Shown: piece by piece, positions 34,845 to 45,800 of the stretch
Numbering within the stretch: position 1 is the first letter of the stretch
How the letters are laid out: each line of letters begins with the position of its first letter
Source: Paratinospora sagittata
Lineage: Eukaryota; Streptophyta; Magnoliopsida; Ranunculales; Menispermaceae
DNA: 64,000 nt
Assembly: GCA_035771175.1 (NCBI GenBank)
Contig: CM069590.1
Location: 59,155,683 to 59,219,682, forward strand
Direction: 5' to 3'
Program-made: the position numbers and the translations under genes
Notes under the pieces: model-generated
What the model saw: the letters and a program-made list of their open reading frames with translations, nothing else
The model's database searches: none
Told to the model about the DNA's origin: nothing

Positions 34845-37790
34845 AATAAAAATAAATAAATTTTAAGTTATTATAATTATTAAGTTCAGCATTAGTAATT
34901 TTTTTTTTAATTATTAAAACTTTAAATTATAAATATGTAATTATAAAATTTATGACTTTAAAATTAATAGTAAAATTTAATTTAAGTTAAGTTATTCAAT
35001 TTTTTATGAATTGAAGCGGTGGCCAAATTCAAATCCATCGGCTAGATATCTTAAAATATAACTCAACCTAAATTACTTATTTAATTCAACCCAAATCAAT
35101 TTAAAAAGTTAAGTCCGATCGCCAAATTGATGAACACCACTAAAAAGAGTTATGAAATAAACACCTGGCTTTTTGCCACACACACACATATTATATAATA
35201 TACATCATCCAAAAAATGTTGCAAAATAGTCATTTCATTTCATTGTGAAATAGCTTATCCATATTCTGCCAAATGGTGGCCACACATATATTTCTTAATT
35301 TAGAACATCAAATTAAATACTAATTTTAACATAACATTTTACAAATGAAAAGTAAAGTGGATAAGATAGATAAAGAAAACAAAAGAAATAAAAGATGGCA
35401 AGTCGCCGTTGATGGGGCCGAGTCGGCTGACGGAGAAGGCCGAGGGGCTCCAAATATTTTAGACGTTTTTGTCCTTTCTATAGAGGTGGAGCTTTTTTCA
35501 ACACGTGCTATGCTAGCTTGCTTTACGGACTCGTCTATTTTTTGAGCTTTTGACTTAATTATTTTTAAAAAATAAAAAAAATTCACAAATACTATCGAAA
35601 TCTAAATAACGACCATTTATTATAGTATGATAATTCAAAATCCGGTCAAAACAGTGACGCCCCGTAAACTTAGGGACGTTGACTGGGCTAAAATTCTTTT
35701 TGTATAGAATTTAATAAAAAATATATATATTTTTTTATTCTAGAATGCGTCTTTTGAAAAAATATTTTTTATAAAAAATAAAAATTATTTTATGAAAGAC
35801 GTCTTTTTTATATAATTTTTCTTTTTATTTTAAAAATAAATAAATTTTAAGTTATTATAATTGTTAAGCTCATTAGTAAGTTTTTTTTTAATTATTAAAA
35901 TTTTAAATTATAAATATATAATTATAAAATTTATGACTTTAAAATTAATAGTAAAGTTTAATTTGAGTTGGGTTATTCGATTTTTTATGAGTTGAACCGG
36001 TGGCCAAATTCAAATCCATCGGTTAGATATCTTAAAATATAACTTAACCTAAATTACTTATTTAATTCAACCCAAATCAATTTAAGAAGTTAAGTCCGAT
36101 CGCCAAAATTGATGAACACCCCTAAAAAGAGTTATGAAATAAACAACTGGCTTTTTGTCACACACACATATTATATAATATACATCATCCAAAAAATGTT
36201 GTAAAATAGTCATTTCATTTCATTGTGAAATAGCTTATCCATATTCTGCCAAATGGTGGCCACACATATATTTTTTAATTTAGAACATCAAATTAAATAC
36301 TAATTTTAACATAATATTTTACAAATGAAAAGTAAAGTGGATAAGATAGATAAAGAAAACAAAAGAAATAAAAGCTGGCAAGTCGCCGTTGATGGGGCCG
36401 AGTCGGCTGACGGAGAAGGCCGAGGGACTCCAAATATTTTAGACGTTTTTGTCCTTTCTATAGAGGTGGAGCTTTTTTCAACACGTGCTATGCTAGCTTG
36501 CTTTACGGACTCGTCTATTTTTTGAGCTTTTGACTTAATTATTTTTAAAAAATAAAAAAAATTCACAAATACTATCGAAATCTAAATAACGACCATTTAT
36601 TATAGTATGATAATTCAAAATCCGGTCAAAACAGTGACGCCCCGTAAACTTAGGGACGTTGACTGGGCTAAAATTCTTTTTGTATAGAATTTAATAAAAA
36701 ATATATATATTTTTTTATTCTAGAATGCGTCTTTTGAAAAAATATTTTTTATAAAAAATAAAAATTATTTTATGAAAGACGTCTTTTTTATATAATTTTT
36801 CTTTTTATTTTAAAAATAAATAAATTTTAAGTTATTATAATTGTTAAGCTCATTAGTAAGTTTTTTTTTAATTATTAAAATTTTAAATTATAAATATATA
36901 ATTATAAAATTTATGACTTTAAAATTAATAGTAAAGTTTAATTTGAGTTGGGTTATTCGATTTTTTATGAGTTGAACCGGTGGCCAAATTCAAATCCATC
37001 GGTTAGATATCTTAAAATATAACTTAACCTAAATTACTTATTTAATTCAACCCAAATCAATTTAAGAAGTTAAGTCCGATCGCCAAAATTGATGAACACC
37101 CCTAAAAAGAGTTATGAAATAAACAACTGGCTTTTTGTCACACACACATATTATATAATATACATCATCCAAAAAATGTTGTAAAATAGTCATTTCATTT
37201 CATTGTGAAATAGCTTATCCATATTCTGCCAAATGGTGGCCACACATATATTTTTTAATTTAGAACATCAAATTAAATACTAATTTTAACATAATATTTT
37301 ACAAATGAAAAGTAAAGTGGATAAGATAGATAAAGAAAACAAAAGAAATAAAAGCTGGCAAGTCGCCGTTGATGGGGCCGAGTCGGCTGACGGAGAAGGC
37401 CGAGGGACTCCAAATATTTTAGACGTTTTTGTCCTTTCTATAGAGGTGGAGCTTTTTTCAACACGTGCTATGCTAGCTTGCTTTACGGACTCGTAGTCTA
37501 TTTTTTGAGCTTTCGACTTGATTATTCTTAAAAAATAAAAAAAATTCACAAATACTACCAAAATCTAAATAACGACCATTTATTATAGTATGATAATTCA
37601 AGATTCGGTCAGCCAAAACAGTGACGCCCCATGGCCTTAGGGACGTTGATTGGGCTAAATTTTTTTTGTATGGAATTCAATAAAAAAAAATATATATATT
37701 TTTATTGTAGAATGCGTCTTTTAGAAAAATGTCTTTTATAAAAAATAAAAATTATTTTATGGAAGACGTCTTTTCCATATAGTTTTTTTT
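34845..37790. repeat. Three tandem ~980-bp units
   Basis: Units lie at about 34845-35828, 35829-36808 and 36809-37790 with spacing of 984 and 980 bp. Each contains a GC-richer ~200-bp block (GATGGGGCCGAGTCGGCTGA) and the terminal sequence of the inverted-repeat element described next. The head of unit 2 is identical to the head of unit 3, and its tail to the tail of unit 1, over the stretches compared. The 66-codon (+) and 86-codon (-) open frames repeated in each unit are complementary to one another and have no known product. Confidence 0.9.
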
Positions 37791-37814
37791 TTGTACTTGT
37801 GTCAATCAATCAAG

Positions 37815-38358
37815 GGGGATCACGGGGTTTTTTTTTACCGGACCACTATAAGCACGTTCCAATACCCTCCCATGAGCCCCAGGAGGCGACGGAACCCAGT
37901 TCCCATACTCGGTTGAATTTTTATACCTCAATCCAAAATTCAAGTTATTAAGAAAAATTAAAGCTTTTAGTAAACTATTCGGCCTCACCGAGGCCAAACC
38001 ATGAGTTTTTTTTTCACACGACCACTTTCAGAGCGTCCCACTATCCTCCCACGATCCCCCGGAAGCGACGGAACCCCATTCCTATGCCCGATTTAATTTT
38101 TGGACCCCCATTCAGAATTAAAGTTATTAAAAAAAATCGAAGCTTTTAGTAAACCGTTCGGCCTCACCAAGGCTAAACCACGAGGTTTTTTTTACCCGAT
38201 CACTTTCAACGCGTCTCACTATCCTCCCACGATCTCCCGGAGGCGATGAAACCTCATTCCCATGCCTGGTTGAATTTTTGGGCCCCCATCCGAAATTCAA
38301 GTTATTAAGAAAAATCGAAACTTTTAGTAAACTATTCGGCCTCACCGAGGCCAAAACC
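37815..38358. repeat. Three tandem ~180-bp repeats
   Basis: Units start near 37815, 37999 and 38179. Each has a poly-T run, CCTCCCACGATC/CCTCCCATGAGC, AGGCGACGGAACCC, then TTTAGTAAACTATTCGGCCTC and ACCGAGGCCAAA. They are diverged from one another. The period is satellite-like, but the array is short and internal to the TIR element. Confidence 0.85.
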
Positions 38359-38639
38359 ACGAGCTCATGTACCTGATTCTCAGCGAAGAGGTCTTTGCCA
38401 TTCTACACAATTTAACGTCGACACCTAGCATTTACAACATACATGAGAAATAGAATCAAATTAGTCATTTGATCCAAATAATTTATACAACTCATCAAAA
38501 CAAAAATATTTTCCACAAGTTACAAAAATCATAAAAGATATTAAAAAAAACCTATCCAATCAAATAAAATAATTTGATGAAGGAGTTGTAACAAGCTAGA
38601 AGTGGAAATGCAAAAGAGAGAATAACAGGATTTGGGAGA

Positions 38640-39005
38640 GATGAAAATAGGCGAGCTATAGGGAAAAAGAGCAAGAGAGAGAGAGAGAGAGGGGAAGAGG
38701 GTGAGCATAGATCAAGAGCGAGAGAGAGAGTGATAGGGTGAGAGAGCGAGAGAAGGAGAAAAAGAGCGACTGAAGAGTGAGAGAGCACCAGCAGAGACAA
38801 TGAGAGGGGGCGAGAGAGAGTGAGAGAGGGAGAAAGAGAGTGAAAGAGGGCGACTGTGCGAGAGGGAGAGAGAGAGCACGAGCAGAGTGAGATGGGGGTG
38901 ATTGTGCAAGAGAGAGAGCACGAGCACAGATAAAGAGGGAATGACGAGGGAGCAAGAAGAGAGCAAGAGGGTCGACACAACGAGGAGGGAGAGAGAGAGA
39001 GGCTT
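38640..39005. repeat. GA-rich low-complexity tract
   Basis: Imperfect (GAGA)n on the plus strand, interrupted by GCGAGAG and GAGCACGAGC motifs. The overlapping long open frames on the minus strand (Ser/Leu-rich) are products of the repeat and not genes. Confidence 0.85.
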
Positions 39006-39357
39006 CCGACGACGGCGGCGACGAAATCACGCCAACAGCGAAACCACTGCGATGGAGGGAGGAGTTGAAGAGAGAGATTTGAGTGTGAGGTAGGTTGGAG
39101 GGGTGGGGTCATGACCCTTTTGAAGTTGGTTTAGGTTTAGTGAAGGCGTTACTAAAAAAAAAAAAATTTCTTTTTTTTGTTTGGAAGAAAGACGCCTTCT
39201 TAACTGCTGCATCGTTAGCTCACCCCATCCACTAGGAGTCATTGTGTCTGTTGATCGGACTTTGAATAATCAAATTATGGCAAAATGATCATTATTTTAA
39301 ATTGAATGGCATTTGTGAATTTTTTTTATTTTTCGAGGGCAATTAAGTCAAAAGCCC

Positions 39358-39858
39358 CGATTCCCCTAAATGTTAGTTAGTTTCGTGGCGCGCGAAGCAT
39401 GGAATCTACCGCCACTTCTTTTTCCGACCGTTTTCTCCAGCTAAGCAACCACATCGTTAGTTGTACGGACATTCTTCCCGAAATGGCGAAATCTACCGCT
39501 ACAGTAAGAATTCTTTCCAAATCGGTGGTGGGTTCAAGAAAACCACCGTAAATCCCATTGAGGCGAGCGACGTCGAGTCCGTGCTTCACTATAATGGCGA
39601 CCGCTCTCATCAGAACTGGAATAAGCCATGTTCTCGAACCAGTAAAAAACCCTATCAACCGTATTCTAATTTTTAATCCTAACCCTAGGCCGGCTGGTGA
39701 ATCTCGATGTCGAGATCGATGGTCATTTGTCCGCTTTCGTCATCTTCGTCAAGCTAATTTGACGTCATTAACCTTTTTATTTCGATGTGGATTGTTTTCT
39801 TTTGCTATAAATTCGTTCGTGGTTTCTTAGACGTTGGTTAGGGGATTCTGCGTTTTCC
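39358..39858 (+). promoter_or_regulatory. Promoter and 5' leader of the alpha-mannosidase gene
   Basis: This ~500-bp gap separates the TIR element from the mannosidase ATG. It is more GC-rich than upstream DNA (GTGGCGCGCGAAG near 39385; AACCCTAGGCCGG near 39683) and contains upstream ATGs, including one at 39595 whose frame stops at 39830. No TATA box is convincing. The leader probably starts after about 39650. Confidence 0.4.
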
Positions 39859-42800
39859 ATGATGGAGAGATCGGTAATGGAGGTATCGTGGTTGATTTTA
39901 CTCGGCGTTGTCGGTGTTCTTTGTGCTTCTGGGGCTGTTAATGGCATCGGAATCAAGTACAACACTGGAGCAGGCATTGTGGAAGGGAAATTGAATGTTC
40001 ATTTGGTTCCTCACTCGCATGATGATGTCGGATGGTTGAAGACTATCGATCAGTACTACGTTGGATCAAATAACAGTATTCAGGTATTGTATTCAGTAGT
40101 TCTTTTAAAACTCCCCTGTTAGATTCTTGAGGAGACTAATGGCGGTGGGTTTTGAACTTTGGTTATGGTTTCTTGTAGGGTGCTTGTGTTAGCAATGTGT
40201 TGGATTCTTTGGTTTGCTCGCTACGCCGCGATCCTAGTAGGAAGTTTGTTTTCGCCGAGCAGGTGAAGTAGAAATTTTTCTTTTCGTTGGACTTTGTATT
40301 CTTTTTCACTTGTTAAAGTTCGGGAACTTAAAGTGGATAAACTAAGATTATAGAAAATGACAGTGTTTACACGCTACTGCCAGTCTGATATAACTTCTTC
40401 TGTCTGAGCTTGAAAAATGGAAACCTGATCTAGAAAGTGTTGACAATATGCAAGCATTTTTATTTTTATTTTAGATAGAACTAGCATTGTTGTTACTGTG
40501 TGTTATCCTTTAGTTTTCTCTTCTGATTTGTTGAAGTGCTAGCAATAAACTTAGAATCCTACATTTTGCTGCAAAACTTACTCATGATGAACCATATAGT
40601 TAGTTAGCTTTTCATGGAATACTCATTCTGTTGGACTGATTTTTCATTTATTATATTTTAAATATGAAATTGATGAAGGATTACTTAAAAAAAGTACAAT
40701 TGTTTAACTTCTTTTTTTTGAGTGGAAATTTTATTTGTCACAAAAAGAAAAATTGTTTATGTTCGTGAATAATATCGATTTTCAAGTTAGGAACAAATAG
40801 TTAACAGAGAATATAATGAAAATAATTGTAGCAAAAGCTTTCTAACACATCTACAGAAGGAAACAAGTTTTATAGAAATTCACCATTTCCATTTGGGCGG
40901 AGAAAGGTTACGAGGCAGTGTCACCTGAATTTCATTAAATACTAATCTACTTTTAAATGTGTTTTACTATAATAGAATGAGCATGCATATATTTAGCCTA
41001 GTTGAAATAAAAGTTGAGAAGGATCTAATTTCAACATTTTGTTATGATGTAATTCTATAATTCCCTTAAACTAACTAGTTTATGTGTGCACATGTGTTGC
41101 ACGTGTTTTTTTTTTAGTAATTAAAGTTTTTAATGAAAGATATAATTACCATTAATGTAATTATTTCGCTAATATATTCATAACATTTTTTATATTAAAT
41201 TACTAAAAATATCTGTAGTTTATAAATAGAAAAAGAATAAAAAAATAGTAAAATAGTAGAATTACCAAAGGTAGAAAAGATTAGTTTAATTATGTAAATT
41301 ACCATATTAACCCCATAACTAATTTTTAAAATAAATAATAAAAATAAGTTTAGAGGGTTAAATTTGGAAGTTTGGCAAAAATGGCCGTGAGGTGAACTCT
41401 TTCAAGTATTCTTATTATAACAGTATAGATTATATAGGTATATTACAGTCGTCTAATGAAAGGTTGTTCTGGTAGTGAACCTGTAATTTGAATTAACTTG
41501 ATTTGTCTTTTTATTAAAGTTTCATTTGCATAGTTGTTTTAAGTCATCAATTACAGGACTTTCTAATACTATCCCAGTTGTTCCTAATGTTGTTTGTCAG
41601 CCTCAATAGTTTTAGTTTTCTTCTGCAAATGTTAAATAGAGTTGTATATAAATAAAGACCTCTCTCACACACAAAATCCAAAGTTGATCAAAGCAATGCA
41701 CGACAAGCATATGCATCTCATGCTAGTGCATTGACCTAAATGAAAATGCATGTGTAACTGTTTCAGTTTTCTTGATATAAGAATGTACACACATTGAAAC
41801 TAATTATTATGAATTTGTATTATTGCGTGATGGTTACGAGGTTGGTGGATTGTGCATCTTGTTATATTTTTTTGATAAAGCTATCTATACATACTCTCTA
41901 GATTTTTCTGGATAAAATCTACTCATGTTCCCCAGGATTTTCTAATTTTTCTACTAGGCCTTTTTCCAACGATGGTGGGCAGAGCAAAACATTGAAACAC
42001 AGGAAGAAGTGAGGAAGCTGGTAGATTCAGGCCAGTTAGAGTTCATGTATGGATCACTCTCGGAATCTATAGCTATGGTCTCAAATTCTTATTGGTAATA
42101 ACTATTTTCTTATTTTGCCTCAGAAATGGTGGCTGGTGCATGCATGATGAAGCAACTACCCATTACGTTGATATGATTGATCAAACTTCCTTAGGTCATC
42201 GTATGATAAAGCAACAATTTAACAAGACACCTCGTGCAGGCTGGCAGATAGATCCATTTGGACACTCGGCTGTGCAAGCTTACCTACTTGGAACTGAGGT
42301 AATACACAGACTAATCTTACTCCCAATATAAAAATATATTTTAGAACAACTTCCTATGAATGAAATGACCATAAAATGCTGCCATTGTGTAGGGGGAATC
42401 TTAAAAATGCTGCCATTGTGTAGTGGGAATCTTCCTTCGAAAGCTTTAGAATGTCCTTGGAATAATTGTGTGTGTGTGTGTGTGTGTGTTGCAGTTTGAC
42501 CTTGTCAGGTCCATGGGGACTCTTGAAATAAAAAGAAGTTATTCATGATTTCTTCAGTTCTGTCTTACAGTAAGAATTCTGCTTTTGATTATATTCGCCG
42601 TCTTGGCTGCTTCTTGAAGTGAGCTAGACATAGCAAAGGAATCGAAGCGTGCTCATGGGCCAGGGAATCTCAGAACTTGCCTGAGGCATCCTGTGGCCTA
42701 AGCCTTAAAATTCTCTTCTCATGTGAATTCTCTCTTCTTCATGTACATGCGAAACATGAATCAAAAACATCTTTTAAGTTTTGTTGAGGTTAATTAAGGA

Positions 42801-45800
42801 CAGTGTTGCTCACAATTATTATTTTGTCAACTGCTCATTTTTGTGCTTATTACAATATTGTATCAAGTTGATTTTAAGCCCCAACTACTGCTTCACTGTT
42901 TTAAATTTAAGTTTTATTGTTGTAGATTCCATCCCATTATAGTTATATTTCTGAAAAAAGTCCAAGTTGCACTTTTCTGATTTACTTTTTATTCTTGTTA
43001 TAAAATATTCTCCAAAACTTTATAGTTATTGATTACTAGTGAGTAGTGATACCTTGGCTTCATTGCTCCTGTAGCTTGGTTTCGATTCTCTGCATTTTGC
43101 GAGAATTGATTACCAGGATAGAGCAAAACGCAAGGTGGATAAATCTCTTGAAGTTATATGGCGTGGATCCAAGACTTTTGGTTCTGATAGTCAGGTTTGG
43201 AACTCCACCTTATGTCCTTATGACAGATCGTTTCAAATACTCTGCTGATCAGTTTTTGAACTCCACAGATATTTACCAATGTGTTTCCCGTTCATTACAG
43301 TCCTCCAGCTGGCTTCCATTTTGAAGTGAATGATGACTATATACCTGTTCAGGTGCCAATACTTTAAATCTTAACATTTGAACATTTTTGTTGAACTACG
43401 ACTGTTTATTAGCTTATCACCTATTGAACTAAAATTGCAGGATAATCCGCTTCTATATGACTACAATGTTGAGCAGCGCGTACATGATTTCATCAGTGGT
43501 GCTTTGACTCAAGTAAGCCTCATCTTCTTAAGTTCACACCATTCCCTGTATGGTATTCCTGTGCCTATCCGGAAAAATATTATAACTCTTTACTTTTATC
43601 TAGCTGAATTCATAAATATATAGATGTCTTCTTTGATGGTTTGACCTAGCTTTGAATTTTTAATTAACAGGCAAATGTGACGCGTACAAATCATATCATG
43701 TGGACAATGGGAGATGATTTCCAGTATCAATATTCTGAATCCTGGTTCAAGCAAATGGACAAATTAATTCATTATGTTAACAAGGTGTTCTTCATAGGAA
43801 AAGTTTGATTTCTTATTGGGGTTTTTTTTTTTTTGTTATGTATTTCTGTAAATTTGAGGGAAGTTGGATTTCATAAATCTCATTGCTATCTGGAAAGTGC
43901 GTCGTTCTGACCTTAATATAAGAAAGAAACAGTCACACCCTTCTGAAATCTTTGGCTTCATTTTCTGTGACTTCATTCTTCAGCTTGAATTTTTACCTAC
44001 AGAGAGATCATTCAGGTAGAAAAGTGCATGTGCTAGAATCCATGGAGAGGGACTATTAGAGTTGCAATAACTTTTCCCGCAGACACATACCTGGCACTGC
44101 TATGTTCATCCATGGTGGAATCTTCAGGATAAACATCCACAAATCTCATCCAAGAATTTTTCAGCCTTTGGAAATGTTCTATACCTTTCTGCTGCTACTT
44201 GTTTGTTTGATACACAGATCTCTATTGGTTTTAGGTGATGCAGTATTTTTCTTTCTATAGTTGCTTACTTCAGTGTATGGCTTGCAACGTTGAAGAAGTA
44301 TTTTCCTTTAAAAAAACTTATTAACAAGTTACTATTGGCACAGTTGAATTTTTTTGGGCTTCCTAGACATGAGGTATTAATATTTATGAATCGTATGATT
44401 AACTTAAATCTTCTTATTAACTGAATTTGATTCTGCAGGATGGTCGAGTGAATGCATTGTATTCTACACCATCAATCTACACTGATGCCAAAAATGCAGC
44501 AAATGAATTATGGCCTCTGAAAACTGAAGACTTTTTTCCGTGAGCAAACATTATTCTTGTGATAACTTAGAAGCAAGTGATTATAACACGCTTTATGTAA
44601 TTTATATTTATCATATTTCAAACAGGTATGCAGACAGAGCAAATGCTTATTGGACGGGTTTTTTTACAAGTCGTCCGGCACTCAAGGGATATATCCGTAT
44701 CCTAAGTGGATATTATTTGGTATGACACTATGCTTTGCTTTTTTTTTTATTTGTTTTTTAATTGTTTCTTGCAATTAAATATCTGTAAGTAAAAAAGGAG
44801 GAGGAAAAGTATCTGTTGCAAGCAAGCTACGGGGGGCAGTAAAGGCTAGAGACACACCATTTGATGGATCAGTTGTAGTAGATTATTTGGTGTCCAGATG
44901 ATCTTGACCATCCATTGATAGATACTCTTTGAAGGTGAAGTTCATGTTCATTGAGCTGGGTTGACTTCTGATCCAGAATACTGGAACCAGGCCCAAACAA
45001 CTGGATTTGTAGTGCTCATGTGGATGGCTTTTTATGTTCTCTTGTGTCTTGTCTTTACACAAGTTGTTCTAGTCTTTGCTTTTGTTATCATTGAAACTGT
45101 AGACATAAGTTGCAATCTCAAATTTTCCTGAAAGATCTATTCTTACCCAACAGGCTGCACGACAACTTGAATTCCTTGCTGGAAGGAGATCCTCTAGTCC
45201 CAACACTTTTAGTTTAGGAGATGCTTTAGGAATTTTACAGCATCATGATGCTATCACTGGCACTGCAAAGCAACATACAACAAATGACTATGCGAAGCGC
45301 CTTGCTATTGGGGCTTCTGAGGTTAATGTCCAACTCAATTCTACTTCATTCAATTCCTTTTTGAATTGTTCTCCTTATATGGAAATTGTTTTATTTTGTC
45401 TGTAATACCTGTTGATAGGCAGAAATGGTTGTAAACTTAGCTCTTTCGTGCCTCACTAATTCAAACTCAGCCAAATCGTGTGCAACTCCTTCAGCGAAAT
45501 TTCACCAGGTAAGTACAAAAGTACTGCTTCAAGTTTGTCTTTTTTTCCTAAATATCAACCTAGAGCTGGGCAAATATGCCTGTTAACTCTATGTTTTCTG
45601 TGGGAAGCATAGGCATACATGCAATACTGGTCAGAAGAAAGACAGATTGCATGGAATTTATTTTGGTCCTTGAATTGGCCATATTTGCAAGCCAAGTAAT
45701 AAGCGTGGCCCATTTATTGATGATATCTCTCTTATCCGGGATCTAGATCTCTTGTTTGCATTATGGGTTATGAGACTTACCAATGAAAAAGGATACACAT

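Larger units (their letters stand above)
37507..39357. mobile_element. Non-autonomous TIR element (MULE-like)
   Basis: The left end (37507-37670, GAGCTTTCGACTTGATTATT...) is matched by the reverse complement of the right end (39207-39357, ...AATTAAGTCAAAAGCC) over about 150 bp, including shared AATTCACAAAT and GTGACGCC/ATGACTCC blocks. The interior holds three 180-bp repeats and a GA-rich tract and encodes no transposase. Long inverted termini suggest a Mutator-like origin. I could not find a 9-bp target duplication, partly because the left end has been tandemly duplicated. Confidence 0.6.

Noticed and set aside
35326..37561. Repeated 66- and 86-codon frames as a gene family
   Set aside because: They are complementary frames of the same tandem unit, carry no known domain and lack splice or start context.
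37815..38358. CRISPR-like array
   Set aside because: Repeats are ~180 bp, contiguous and diverged, with no unique spacers, in a plant nuclear context.
38592..39005. TSD search for the TIR element
   Set aside because: The 9 bp outside 37507 and 39357 do not match, so no target duplication is claimed.
38552..39112. 186-codon Ser/Leu-rich open frame on the minus strand
   Set aside because: It is the complement of a GA microsatellite-like tract, open in several frames, with no domain.
39558..39830. Separate 90-codon gene before the mannosidase
   Set aside because: It lies in the promoter/leader region, is in frame with but stops before the mannosidase ATG, and resembles no protein.
42478..42494. 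Acceptor GTGTGTTGCAG as an exon start
   Set aside because: The following sequence does not encode GH38 residues; the correct [14 protein letters not shown] exon starts at 43075.
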